Below are positions 18,904-29,236 of a DNA stretch of 64,000 bases, in pieces. Location: assembly GCA_963850095.1 (NCBI GenBank), contig CAWKJX010000011.1, positions 1-64,000 of the forward strand, given 5' to 3'. Both the position numbers and the translations under genes were made by a program. The notes beneath the pieces were generated by a model, which saw nothing but the letters and a program-made list of their open reading frames with translations, had not been told where the DNA came from and made no database searches. Origin of the DNA: Bog-473 sp963850095. Lineage in GTDB: Bacteria > Actinomycetota > Acidimicrobiia > Acidimicrobiales > RAAP-2. Each line of letters starts with the position of its first letter. Position 1 is the first letter of the stretch.

Positions 18904-19790
18904 CGCCCGATGTCGTGGCGATGGCCACTTGTCCCCGTGAGATTGAGGCGACAGTGGAAGTCGGTAATCCAAAGGGGCGCTCGCACGCCAGGTGTGCACG
19001 CGATGGACCAATCTCCCGATCCTTCTTCGATGAGAGAACGATTCAACGACGACCCGTTGACGGTCGCCCGGAGCCCACGACGAAGACTCTCCATCCGTTC
19101 GGGCCGACGACTTGCTCAGCCGGGGACGAGGTCTGACGCGTACTTCTCGCCCGGTCAATGTCAACGACAGCTCGGATGCTTCGCAGTCCCGGTTCTCGTC
19201 TTTGGCTGCATCACGCGTGCATGCACCTGACGTTGTCCCCTTCGTCCTCGCGAACATGGAAGTGGAGAGCTGAGAAAACGCTGTGACTTTTGGCTCTATC
19301 GGGAACTTGTCGACAGGGAGAGGCTGTCCGAAAGGACGCAGCTCGGTAATCCCGAGGGGTAGCCGAACCAGGTTGGCGGTTGTTCTGGGTTACAAGCTGC
19401 AGGAGCTTCTCAGGCGGATATTTCACGGATGTGGTGGTGGGCGAACGTACATCTGACCTTCGTTTCGGTCGCTTTGACGGCCGGTCAGCGAGCAATGGCA
19501 AACCTGGTATCTCAGATGCCCACTTGTCAGCGGGGCTCGCACCTGCGGGTCATCGCGGTATCAGGAAGGACGTACGGCCGCGTGCTCCACGGTCATCGGT
19601 ATGGCCGCGGCAGGGCATGGAGGATGAAGGTGGCACTCGACATGCAGAAGGGGACGTTCGAGTTCCGATCGGATTCCCAGTGGAAAGCGGTCAGTTATTG
19701 CATCCGAGCTGTAGCGGATGGATGGCCGAGTCGGTCTCGGTGTCGCATTAGATCTTCGGCAAGTCACCGGGGAAAAGAAAGGAACCAGCA
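18904..19790. other. 890-base region without a supported gene
   Basis: Several open frames exist, but none has protein-like composition or a ribosome site, and codon use does not match the host. It separates the HAD operon from a secreted-protein gene and probably carries the promoters of both. The GC content drops toward 19790. Confidence 0.5.
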
Positions 19791-20594
19791 ATGAAACGGT
19801 TACTGATGGTTGCCGCATTTGTGTTCGTCTTGGCTGGCAGCGGTATTGCTGCGGCTTCAACGACCGAGGGCGGGAGGAATCCCGCCCCTCCTGTCCCTTC
19901 CAGCCTTTACAACAGCATGACCGTCTCATCGAACTATGTGTGGTCGTATGCATTTGACGCAACCGGAGCCAATCAGTTTGGGAACGACATAACCCTGGCT
20001 GACGGGGGTGGTCGGCTCGGTGATGTGGTGGTGTCAATGGGCAACTTCAACAAGGCGTCGGAATCGGCACCATTGCCCATCACACTCAACCTCTACAACC
20101 CGGGCGCCACTGAGCCCGGCAACGGCGTTGCGGCCGGGAGCCTGATTGCCAGCGACACTGTCACCGTCACCCCGCCGGGTACCGCCACCGGGTACACGGG
20201 AACTCCGCCCACTTACGGCATTGACAACTTCAATGTCACGTTCAACTTCGCACCGAAGCACGTGCAGCTTCCCGACGATGTCGTCTATGACATCACGTAC
20301 AACAACACCGTCGTGGACACGGGTCTGAACGTGAACTTGTCGTATGAGTCGTCGAGCGTCCCGAGTGTCGGTGCGGACACGTACCCTGGGTACTTGTTCG
20401 TGGCCACGCTCGCTGGCGGTAACGGCGACGCCGGCGGCCCCACAGGTGAAATAACCTGCCAAACGGTAAGTTCTACGTTTGCGCAGTACAGCACCCAACC
20501 GACCACATACGGCAGCACCGCGTGTGGTCTGGCCGCCTTGCCCGCGGGTCCGGGGCTTCTTGTCCCGGCGGTGGCGTTCACTACAAGCAGCTAG
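19791..20594 (+). CDS. secreted protein of unknown function
   Basis: A 267-residue protein with a clear signal peptide (MKRLLMVAAFVFVLAGSGIAAAS, cleavage after AAA/AS). A good AAAGGA ribosome site lies 8 bases before ATG. The mature part is rich in Asn, Thr, Gly and Tyr, with beta-type segments such as ITLNLYNPGA, FNVTFNFAPKHVQLPDDVVYDITYN and YPGYLFVATL. The last 60 residues have one Cys pair (ITCQTV, STACGL). It resembles secreted proteins in which a calcium-free beta-sandwich is displayed, but I do not recognise the family. A 13-bp perfect-stem terminator follows, so it is transcribed alone. Confidence 0.8.
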   Translation: MKRLLMVAAFVFVLAGSGIAAASTTEGGRNPAPPVPSSLYNSMTVSSNYVWSYAFDATGANQFGNDITLADGGGRLGDVVVSMGNFNKASESAPLPITLNLYNPGATEPGNGVAAGSLIASDTVTVTPPGTATGYTGTPPTYGIDNFNVTFNFAPKHVQLPDDVVYDITYNNTVVDTGLNVNLSYESSSVPSVGADTYPGYLFVATLAGGNGDAGGPTGEITCQTVSSTFAQYSTQPTTYGSTACGLAALPAGPGLLVPAVAFTTSS

Positions 20595-20614
20595 TTCCTC
20601 GATAGTCCGTCTGA

Positions 20615-20644
20615 GGTAGGAGGGGTCGAATGACCCCTCCTACC
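20615..20644 (+). terminator. intrinsic terminator hairpin
   Basis: Perfect 13-bp stem GGTAGGAGGGGTC / GACCCCTCCTACC with a GAAT tetraloop, 20 bases after the secreted-protein stop. There is no T-run, which is common for actinobacterial terminators. Confidence 0.85.
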
Positions 20645-20767
20645 GGCGGACGTCATGGCATCCTTCGAACCTTCGAGGAGGAAGGCTCGAGGGCGAACGG
20701 GGAGCACGGACTGACTTTGGTCGCGCCCGGCGACAGCGCCGGTTGTCGACCTCGGTGCCCTACTTTC

Positions 20768-20811
20768 GGTGGGGCAGGCTGGAATCGAACCAGCGACCTC
20801 AGCATCATCAG
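20768..20811 (-). repeat. tRNA-Ile 3'-half remnant, copy A (att-like)
   Basis: These 44 bases match 27414-27457, the 3' half of the intact tRNA-Ile (anticodon loop to 3' end plus two bases), with 3 differences, in the same orientation. The 5' half is absent. This is the pattern left when an element integrates at a tRNA 3' end. It marks the left edge of the first of two tandem modules. Confidence 0.8.
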
Positions 20812-20941
20812 GCTCATAAGAGGAATGTGCTCGGGTCCCAACCAGTCTCCCCGAATCCTGCTCTGTCCTGGTCAAGAGGTCGCGTCATGCGAGACGGTGG
20901 GTGCCGCGGGACGGAGTGGGACGGGGCCGGGACCCAATTGT
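20812..20941. repeat. phased inverted GTCCY/GGGAC array, module A
   Basis: After the tRNA remnant come four related pentamers exactly 10 bases apart: GTCCC 20835, GTCTC 20845, ATCCT 20855, GTCCT 20865. About 40 bases later the inverse motif GGGAC appears at 20908, 20918 and 20929, the last within GGGACCCAATTGT. The same arrangement with the same distances occurs in module B. One-helical-turn spacing suggests cooperative protein binding on one DNA face, such as recombinase arm sites. Confidence 0.7.
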
Positions 20942-21038
20942 TGAGTCGGAGGTGCAGACAGAGTGGTCGGCTGAGCGTGCACCCTGCGGCGCCCCGTGGC
21001 AGACTGAAACCGCCCTTGCAGACAGGAGTGGACTGCCG

Positions 21039-24000
21039 ATGGCCACTGTGACCGTCACGGTGCTCTTCACGGATCTCGTTGGCTCGACGGAACTCCTCTC
21101 GCGGGTCGGGGAGGACGCGGCGGACGGATTGCGTCGAGAGCACTTTGGTCTCCTTCGTGCCGCAGTGGCCGACGCCGGGGGCGAGGAGATCAAGAACCTC
21201 GGCGACGGGTTGATGGCCACCTTCGAAGGAGTAGGTGCCGGGTTGGCGTGCGCCGTGGCCATGCAGCAGGCCATAGCGGCCCGCCCCGCCTCATCCGAAC
21301 CGCTCTCGATTCGTGTCGGGGTGGCGGTCGGTGAGGCTGAGTCCGAGGAGGGTGATTACTTCGGGCTGCCGGTCGTGGAGGCAGCCCGCCTGTGTGCCCG
21401 GGCAGAGGGCGGTGAAATCCTCACTACCGATATGGTTCGTCTGCTCGCCCGATCCCGTGGCGGCTTCGACTTGGAGCTGATGGGCGAGCTTGAGCTCAAG
21501 GGCTTGGAGAGCCTCGTGACGGCGTACCGGGTGCGCTGGGAGCCCTTGGCCAGTACGGAGAACCCCGTTCTCCCTGCACCCTCGAGAGTCGCGTCCATCG
21601 CCAGGTCACGGTACGTGGGTCGAGTCTCCGAACAAGAAACGCTGGAAGCAGCGCTGAAGGAAGTGCGCGCCGGTGAACGCCGGGCCGTGCTGCTCTCAGG
21701 CGAACCTGGCATAGGCAAGACGACGCTCGCAGCCCGATTCGCCATGCGGGCGTCGGAGGCCGGGGCATCGGTTCTCTACGGGCGCTGCGACGAAGACCTC
21801 TTCGTGCCGTACCAGCCGTGGGCCGAAGCGCTCGGATACCTCGTGGAACAAGCGCCGCTCGACTTGGTGCGCGCGCACGTGGAGGAATACGGAACTGTTC
21901 TGGGGCGGGTCGTGCCCGCCATCTGGCGCCGCACGGTGGCCCAGGTCGCCGAAGATCACGATTCGGAGGAGACCGAACGGACTCGCTTCTACGCGGCCGT
22001 GGTCGATCTCTTGGCCCGCGCCTCGGAGTTGACACCTCTCGTGGTGCTGCTCGACGACCTCCACTGGGCTGACGCGGCCACGGTTGAACTCCTGCGTCAC
22101 GTGCTCTCGACGAACCGACCGCTGCCCATTTTGGTGGTGGGCACCTTCCGGGACGCCGACGTGGGTCCCGATGACCCGCTGGCCGGCGCGTTGGCCGCCC
22201 TCCATCGCGAGCAGGGCATCACCCGTGTTCCGCTGCGCGGACTGGACGACAACGAGCTGCTCGGCTTTCTGGAGTTGATCGCTGGGCACGAGTTGGCCGA
22301 GGACGGCGTCGTTCTCCGCGACGCCTTGCTGGCCGAGACCGAAGGCAACCCCTTCTTCGTGGGTGAGCTCCTCCGTCACTTGGCAGCCACGGGAGCGATC
22401 TACCAGGACGACGACGGCCGATGGAGCGCGACGGAAGATCTGCGCACGGCCGGGCTCCCGGTCAGCATCCGCGAAGTCGTCGGGCAACGGGTGCGCTCGC
22501 TCGGTGCAGAGACGTACCGTGTGCTGACGCTCGCCTCGGTGATCGGGCGCGACTTCGACCTCGAGCTGCTGGTGCGGGTAGCGGAGATGGGGGCCGACGA
22601 CTTGATGGACCTCTGTGACGCGGCCGTCGGTGCGCAGGTTCTGCGAGATCGTGATCGGGCAGACGGCTACACGTTCGCCCATGCTCTGATCGAGACGGAC
22701 ACTCTACGATGAGCTTTCCTCCAATCGCCGCGCCCGGGCCCACCGTGCTATCGCCGAAGCCCTCGAGGATCTCACCGCGGGCGAGCCGGGACCACGAGTG
22801 GGCGAACTCGCCCACCACTGGGGCCAGGCCACCCGGCCCACCGATGTGGCCAAGGCGGTCACCTATGCCGGGCGGGCCGGGGTAAGGGCTCTCGCCACCT
22901 TCGCACCGGCGGAGGCCATGCGCTGGTTTACCCAGGCCTTGGAGCTCTTGGATCACGATCCCTCAGCGGACCTCCGGACCCGGGCCGATCTGCTCGTGGG
23001 TCTCGGGGATGCACAGAAGTGGTGTGGCATTGCCGCCTACCGGGAGACGCTGCTCGATGCAGCCTGGGCCGCCGACCGGGCCGGTGACGTCGGACTCCTC
23101 GCCAGAGCGGCACTCACGAACAACCGCGGCTGGCAATCACGAACCGACGGCACAGTGGACAACGAGCGCCTGGCCGTCCTCGAACGAGCTCTTCTTCGAA
23201 TCGGTCCGGATGATCATGGGACACGGGCGCGTCTTCTCGCGCTGTCCGGCTCTGAGCAGATCTACTCGAAGACGCTCGAGGACCGGCTTGCTCTGGGTGA
23301 AGAGGCAGTGGCTCTCGCAAGAATCGGTGATGACCCGGCGACGATGGTCCATGTGCTGGTCCACGCCTGCCGGGCCATCATTGGGCCATCGACCCTCCCC
23401 CAGCGCCTCGCTTGGATAGCGGAGGGACTCCGCGTGGCCGACGAGGTCGGTGACCCCAGCCTTCAGCTCATCGCCAGAGAAGTCCTCGTCAACTGCGAAT
23501 TGGAAAGCGCGAACAGGGACGGCTTCGAAGAACAACTGCGCGTGAAAACCGAGATCCTCGAGACCTTTCCCGACGCGAGCTTTCGATGGAGCGCCGTCTT
23601 TCACCGAGCAGTGCTGGCCGTTCTCGAGGGCGACCTCGGCAAGGCTGAGGAGCTGGCGACTCAGGCGCTCAACTTCGGGCTCGAGACGGGACAGGAGGAC
23701 GCCTTCATCATTTACGGTGCACAGCTACTCAACGTCCGTGTCCGCCAGGGTCGACTCCGGGAACTGCTGACGCTTGTCGAAGACGCTGTTGCCAATCGAC
23801 CGAGGTTAGCGGTGTATCGGGCAGTGCTCGCCATCGCCTGTGCAGAAGCGGACGATCTTGAACGGTGTGGTCAATTGCTTGAAGCCGAGGCGGCAGCGGG
23901 GTTTCCCATTCCCGATGACGGCAACTGGACGACGGCTCTCCAGTACTGGGCCGAAGCTGCGGTGCTGACGCGAAATGTGGAGGCGGCAGAAGTCCTGCTG

Positions 24001-24340
24001 GACCGGATCTCCCCCTACCCCGAAATCTTGGTCACGACGCATGTGACGGCGAGCCCTGTCCTTGCTCACACCGTGGGACGTCTCCAGCACTTTCTTGGGC
24101 GCCACGAAGAGTCAAACGATTCGTTCGAACGCGCGCTCCAACTCCATGAGGGTCTGCGCTCCCCGCTCTACGTGTGCACAACCCAAGCCGCGTGGGCGGC
24201 ACTTCTCGCCGATCGCGATCACGATGACGACCGCGTGCGCGCCAGCGCGATGGCGGCGGAGGCCCGGGAGGCGGCTTGCAACGGCGGCTATCAGAACGTC
24301 GAACTGGGATGCGACAAGGGTGCTCGAACAGATCGCCTGA
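21039..24340 (+). CDS. class III adenylate/guanylate cyclase fused to AAA-type ATPase and TPR-like region (two frameshifts)
   Basis: A large regulator of about 1100 residues. An N-terminal cyclase domain (about 1-180) has LFTDLVGSTELL and KNLGDGLMATFE, which carry the two metal Asp residues, and RVGVAVGEAE. An AAA/STAND ATPase follows (about 190-560) with Walker A LSGEPGIGKTTLAARF and Walker B VVLLDDLHWADA. After a frame change near 22700 the protein continues as TLYDELSSNRRARAHRAIAE and a long helical-repeat region. A second change near 24303 restores a natural end (WDATRVLEQIA, stop 24338-24340); unshifted, the frame runs into the tRNA remnant. Such proteins usually sense a ligand through the repeats. 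ATG at 21039. Confidence 0.88.
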
Positions 24341-24388
24341 TCAAACATGATCGCCCGACAGCGCGCGCGGCCGCTGGTGGGTGTCCTT

Positions 24389-24438
24389 GTGAGTGGTGGG
24401 GCTAGCAGGAATCGAACCAGCGACCTCAGCATTATCAG
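24389..24438 (-). repeat. tRNA-Ile 3'-half remnant, copy B (att-like)
   Basis: These 50 bases match 27408-27457 with only 2 differences. The match covers the tRNA-Ile 3' half and 8 bases beyond its 3' end. It separates the cyclase gene (module A) from the FtsX-like gene (module B), so the two cargo genes each sit between successive copies of the tRNA end. Confidence 0.88.
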
Positions 24439-24590
24439 GGAGGTCAGCGAGGTCCCGGTGCGTCCCAAGGGATCCCGTTGAGTCCCAGTCCGTCCCGGTC
24501 ACAAGGCGAGTGAACGGCCGCCCTGAGACTGACCGGGACAGAGCAGGACGCTCTGGGACCCAATTGTCGGGACAAAGTTGGGACAGCGAT
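24439..24590. repeat. phased inverted GTCCC/GGGAC array, module B
   Basis: GTCCC occurs at 24452, 24462, 24482 and 24492, with ATCCC at 24472, all exactly 10 bases apart. The inverse motif follows at 24535 (GGGAC), 24545 (AGGAC), 24555, 24569 and 24580. The inner pair forms a perfect GTCCCGGTC/GACCGGGAC inverted repeat. GGGACCCAATTGT begins 117 bases after the tRNA remnant, against 118 in module A. The sequence between is diverged, so spacing and motif are what is conserved. Confidence 0.75.
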
Positions 24591-24776
24591 TCGGGAAGGT
24601 CGTCGTCAGCGAAAGGGCGATGGGGTTTACGCGGGACGCGGTGGTAGTGGTGGCACGACAGTCGCCCGCAGGGGCTGGCACCCTGGGCTGGAGATCCGCG
24701 AGAGGGCAAGCTAGGAGCGCAGAGGGGCCAATCAAAATCAAAGGGCAGCTTCGACGTTGGGCTAAGGATCGATGAG

Positions 24777-27360
24777 GTGACAGTGCCACCGGATGCCAGC
24801 TTGCACCGTCACTCGGTGCTGTCCGTTGCCCGGTACGGGTTACGGACGACGCTTGCTGCAAACTGGTTCGGCTATCTGTCGATCGTCATCCTGGTAGGGC
24901 TCCTCGGCGGGCTCGGGATGGGGGCGGTGGCAGGAGCACGGCGGACCCAGTCCGCCTATCCGACCTACCTGGTTCGTTCCCACGCCTCGGACCTGGACGT
25001 CAACATCTACCTCGATCACGGGAACGATCCGAGCGCGCAGCTACTCCGCGAAGTTGACCGCCGAGATCGCCCACTTGCACGACGTCAGGCAGTCGGGGAT
25101 CTCTCTTGCGCTCTTCGCGTCCCCCTTGAACGCGCGCGGACTCCCGTCAAACGACCCTGCGCTCGAGGACGGACAGGTGACGCCGATCGGCAGCCTCAAC
25201 GGCCTGTTCTTCGACCAGGACCAACCGGCCGTCGCACAGGGGCGGTTGCCCGATCCCGACCGACCCGACCAGTTCATGGCGACGGTCGTCGCGGCGCGGG
25301 CTCTCGGCTGGCATATCGGCGAGCGCTTCACCATGGGGACCTTCTCGCTGGCGCAGATCAACTCCGTCGGTTTCGGCACGCCCAGCGAGCGGCCGGTCGG
25401 TGTGTTCCACACCACGCTGGTCGGCATCGTGGTGCCCAACGACCAAGTGGTGAGTGACGACATCGACCGAAATTGGACGAACATTCTGTTCACCCCGGCG
25501 ACCACGAGACACCTCTTCGCGAACCATCAGGCCGTCTTTCCCACCTACCAGCTTCGGCTCGTGCACGGGAGCGAGGACGAATCCGCGGTCGAACGCGAGA
25601 TCATCGGCCTTCTCCCCCGAAACGCGATCTACAGCTTTCACGTCACATCGGTGGTGGCGACCCGGGTCGAAACGGCGATCAAGCCCGAGTCGATTGCGGC
25701 AGGCGTCTTCGGCATCGTCACCACGTTGGCCGCCCTGCTCCTCGCAGGCCTGACAATCGGAAGGATCGCCTCGTCGCGACGCGAGGACCTGAGGGTGCTC
25801 CGGGCCCTGGGAGGCAGCCCGACCCAGACGATCGCCGATTCGTTCTTTTGCCCGTTCGCGGCCGTTCTGGCCGGGGCAGTCCTTGCGGTCGTTGTCGCGG
25901 TCGCGCTCTCGCCGCTCGCACCGATCGGTGCGGTACGCGCCGTCGATCCGTCACCCGGCTTCTCGGTCGACTGGACGGTGGTCGGCGTCGGTTGCGCCAT
26001 TTTGGTGTTGACCCTCGGTGCGATCGCCCTGGCCGTCGCCTACCGGGTTGCTCCGCAGCGCACCACCGCGACCGGAGAAGGATCCCGGAGTAGATCGCGA
26101 GTCGCCGCCAGGGTCGCTGCCGCGGGCATGCCCATCTCGGCCGTGACGGGCGTCCGCTTTGCGTTGGAACGAGGTCGTGGCCGGACCGCCGTGCCGGTGC
26201 GTTCCGCACTGGTCGGGTCCGTTCTGGCCGTGACGGTCTTGGTGTCGACGCTCACCTTCGGGAGCGGCCTCAACACGCTCGTGACGCACCCAGCTCTCTA
26301 CGGGTGGAACTGGGACGACGCACTGGTCGAGGTGGGCGGCGGGCAGGTTCCACCCGTTGCCCAGCACATGTTGGACCGCAGTCCCGTCATCGCGTCGTGG
26401 ACCGGCTTCAACTATGCCGACGTCGAGCTCGACGGCCAGACGGTCCCGCTCCTACGCGTCGACGTCCGGGCTGCCTTCTCGCCCCCCATCGTCTCCGGCC
26501 GCGCTCTCACCGGGAACCGAGAAATCGTGCTCGGCTCCGCCAGCCTGGCCGAGATCCACAAGCACGTCGGGGACACCGTGGTCCTGTCCTATGGCGACCC
26601 CAAGGACGCTCCGGACTACATCCCGCCGACACGGCTGCGGATCGTCGGCACCGCCACCCTCCCGGCAATCGGCAATCCCGCCACCCTGCACCCGTCCATG
26701 GGTACGGGTGCGATCGTGGAGAGCGATGCCGCGCCAGCAGCTTTCCGCCGCACCCTCCAGAACCCTGATCCGAACCTGAACGGCCCCGCCCTTGCCGCAG
26801 TTCGGCTACGCAGCGGCGTGAGCCCGGCGGCGGGCCGCGCCGCGCTGGAACAGATCGCGCGGGCGATAACCCGGGCGCTCGCAACGGACCCGAACGCCGG
26901 TGGCACCTTCGCGGTGATCGGCGTGCAACGACCGGCGGAGATCGTCAACAATGGGTCGACGAGCAACTTCGCACGAGTGCTGGCCCTCGGTTTGGTCTTC
27001 GGCATGCTCGTCGCACTCGGCCTGACCCTCGTTGCCTCGGTCCGCCGTCGCCGACGGGACCTCGCGCTCCTCAAGACGCTCGGCTTCGTTCGAGGCCAGT
27101 TGCTGGCCACAGTGACCTGGCAAGCATCGGTGGCCGCGGTGGTGGGGATCGCAGTGGGCGTGCCGCTCGGCATTGTGGGCGGGCGATGGTTGTGGACCCT
27201 GTTCGCCAAGGAGATCTACGCCGTTCCGTATCCCACCGTCCCGGCGGGACTCATCGCCGTCGTCGCTGTCGGCGCGCTCGTGCTGGCCAACGTCGTCGCC
27301 ATCGTTCCCGGTCTGGTCGCAGCCCGGACCCCGCCATCCCTACTGCTCCGAGCCGAGTAG
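24777..27360 (+). CDS. FtsX-like ABC transporter permease (one frameshift)
   Basis: An approximately 860-residue membrane protein. The N-terminal helix is FGYLSIVILVGLLGGLGMGAV in the first frame (GTG at 24777). A frame change near 25046 leads to the rest, starting LTAEIAHLHDVRQSG. Two FtsX modules are visible, each a MacB-like extracytoplasmic segment followed by helices: AAGVFGIVTTLAALLLAGLTI with SSRREDLRVLRALGGSP, and VLALGLVFGMLVALGLTLVAS with RRRRRDLALLKTLGF. These RxDL.xL+.LG sequences are the coupling loops for an ATPase. No ATPase gene adjoins it, so it is an orphan permease. It is the cargo of tRNA module B and ends 55 bases before tRNA-Ile. Confidence 0.9.
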
Positions 27361-27415
27361 GGCTTTCCAACAACGACGAGAGCGACGACCGGGATCGATC
27401 CGGCATCGTGACTGG

Positions 27416-27489
27416 TGGGGCTAGCTGGAATCGAACCAGCGACCTCAGCATTATCAGTGCTGCGCTCTAACCGACTGAGCTATAGCCCC
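27416..27489 (-). tRNA. tRNA-Ile (anticodon GAT)
   Basis: A complete 74-nt cloverleaf on the minus strand: acceptor GGGGCTA/TAGCCCC with discriminator A, anticodon stem CAGCA/TGCTG around loop CTGATAA, and T-arm CTGG TTCGATT CCAG. No CCA encoded. Its 3' half is repeated at 24389 and 20768, so it is the likely integration target of the two modules to its left. Confidence 0.95.
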
Positions 27490-27655
27490 GGAGCGGATAA
27501 CTCCTGCTCAAACCTAGTGTCCTTCCGGACCCCCATGCGAGTCGGCCGTTGCCGTCCGTCTAGGTGCGGCCTTCCCACAGGTCCGGTCCGATATTGGCGG
27601 AGTGTAGGAGGAGCAGCCACCGTCTTGGCGTCGGGCGAGCTCGAGAGCGCCCGCC

Positions 27656-29026
27656 TCATCGGCCGATGGCGCACACCTCCTCGAAGCCTTCCCGGAGGCA
27701 TTCCATCAGGACGTCTGGATCGGGGACCGCAGCGGAGTCGGTGCACACTCCGACATGGACCCGGTCCTTGTAGCTGAAGAGCGCCACGTTCATGGCGGCG
27801 CCCGCCAGCGGGGCGAAGGCGTAGAGGGATTCCACACGGGTTCCGGCGAAATGAATGTCGAATGGAATGCCGGGCACGTTGGTCGTCACGACGTCAACCC
27901 CCCGCATCATCGAATTGAAGGCGGCGGTGGCCACGCTCGTGCCCAGCCGGTAGAGGACGGCGGAAATCGGACCCACCAAGCCGAGAGCCGGCTCCGCCCG
28001 AACGTCGTGCACGAGCTGATGTACGACGCGCATGCGTTGGGACGGATCGACAATGTCAAGGGGCACCACGAACCGCATCGGGGCAAAGTGATTACCCACA
28101 GCCAAGTCGCCGCTACCGCGAATATTGACCGGCATGTTCATGCGCAATCCGTCAACCAGGTCACCGTGTTTGAGGTGGTATCGGCGGAGACCGCCGAAGG
28201 TCGCAGCGACGAACGCATCGTTCATCCTCCCGTCAACAGACTTGGCCGCCGCCTTGAGCTCGTCGAGGGACGAATCGAGCACATCGAAGCGTCGCCCGAG
28301 CGAACGACCGCGCATAATCGGGCTGAGAGGCTCGAGGGTCGGTCGAAGGACCCTTGCGATGGAAGTTGTGGTAGCGGATACATCCCGTAGCCCGGCAATG
28401 GGGTTGCGCAGCATGCCAACGCCGTTGATGACCGCGGCGGACGCCACCTTTCGTGCCGCGTCGCCGGCCTCGCCTATCTCGTGGGCGATGCCGCTCGAGA
28501 ACCGTCGACTGGCAGACGGGATCGTTGCGGCAGGTGGATCGGGCAGCGGCTCACGCTGTTCCCACCCGTTGGCCTGGTCGTCAAAGAACTCTGTCGCCAG
28601 GTTGACGAATCCAATGCCGTCGGTCATGGAATGGTGCAGCTTGAAGATCAGGGCTCCGCGCCCGTCGGCCAGGCCTTCCACGCCCACGACCTCCCACAGC
28701 GGCCGGGCCCGATCGAAGCTCTGCATCCCAATCGGGCCTACGAGGTCCAGCAAGTCCCGCATCGTGCCCTCACCGACGGTCTTGACGAATCGGACGTGAT
28801 AGCCGAGATCGAACTGGGGATCGACCTGCCAGCGCGGTGGTGCCACCGAATAGGGGTCGCTCACCACTCGCTGGCGCAGGCGGACGACCGACCTGCTCGC
28901 CCGTTCCCACACCCGGGTCAGCGCGTCACGGTCAGCCGGCCGGTCGAGTAGGACCACGCCCACGATGGTCGATCTGAGGAGGGGATCCTTCTCAATGACC
29001 CACATCGTCGCATCGGTACTGCTCAT
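27656..29026 (-). CDS. wax ester synthase / diacylglycerol acyltransferase (WS/DGAT)
   Basis: A 456-residue acyltransferase making wax esters or triacylglycerol from acyl-CoA. The catalytic HHxxxDG motif is present as LIFKLHHSMTDGIGF near residue 130. Other family blocks are SSTDATMWVIEKDPLLRS at the N-terminus, PLWEVVGVEGLADGRGAL, and the C-terminal VTTNVPGIPFDIHFAG and the NVALFSYKDRVHVGV segment. ATG at 29026 is preferred over 29053 because known members begin at this point. Actinobacteria often carry several copies; this one stands alone. Substrate preference not readable. Confidence 0.94.
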   Translation of the reverse strand: MSSTDATMWVIEKDPLLRSTIVGVVLLDRPADRDALTRVWERASRSVVRLRQRVVSDPYSVAPPRWQVDPQFDLGYHVRFVKTVGEGTMRDLLDLVGPIGMQSFDRARPLWEVVGVEGLADGRGALIFKLHHSMTDGIGFVNLATEFFDDQANGWEQREPLPDPPAATIPSASRRFSSGIAHEIGEAGDAARKVASAAVINGVGMLRNPIAGLRDVSATTTSIARVLRPTLEPLSPIMRGRSLGRRFDVLDSSLDELKAAAKSVDGRMNDAFVAATFGGLRRYHLKHGDLVDGLRMNMPVNIRGSGDLAVGNHFAPMRFVVPLDIVDPSQRMRVVHQLVHDVRAEPALGLVGPISAVLYRLGTSVATAAFNSMMRGVDVVTTNVPGIPFDIHFAGTRVESLYAFAPLAGAAMNVALFSYKDRVHVGVCTDSAAVPDPDVLMECLREGFEEVCAIGR

Positions 29027-29236
29027 CCGATCTTCGAATTGAGAGCTGCCCACTGTGGCCTCCTCAAAGCGGCTGAAAAGATCTCAACCGAGGGTCAGCA
29101 TCTTCGCGCTCGCTGTCCACTCGATCCACCGGTAACGAAGATCAGACGACATTCGCCTCTCGTCACCCACCACCGCTCGCTCGCCCTGGTGGGAAGCGCT
29201 GGTCACCGGCTCGGCTCCCCACCGGACCGGAGACGA

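Noticed and set aside
24439..24590. Replication origin or iteron cluster of a plasmid
   Set aside because: No replication protein or AT-rich region nearby, and the motif repeats in inverted arms next to a tRNA remnant, which fits recombination sites better.
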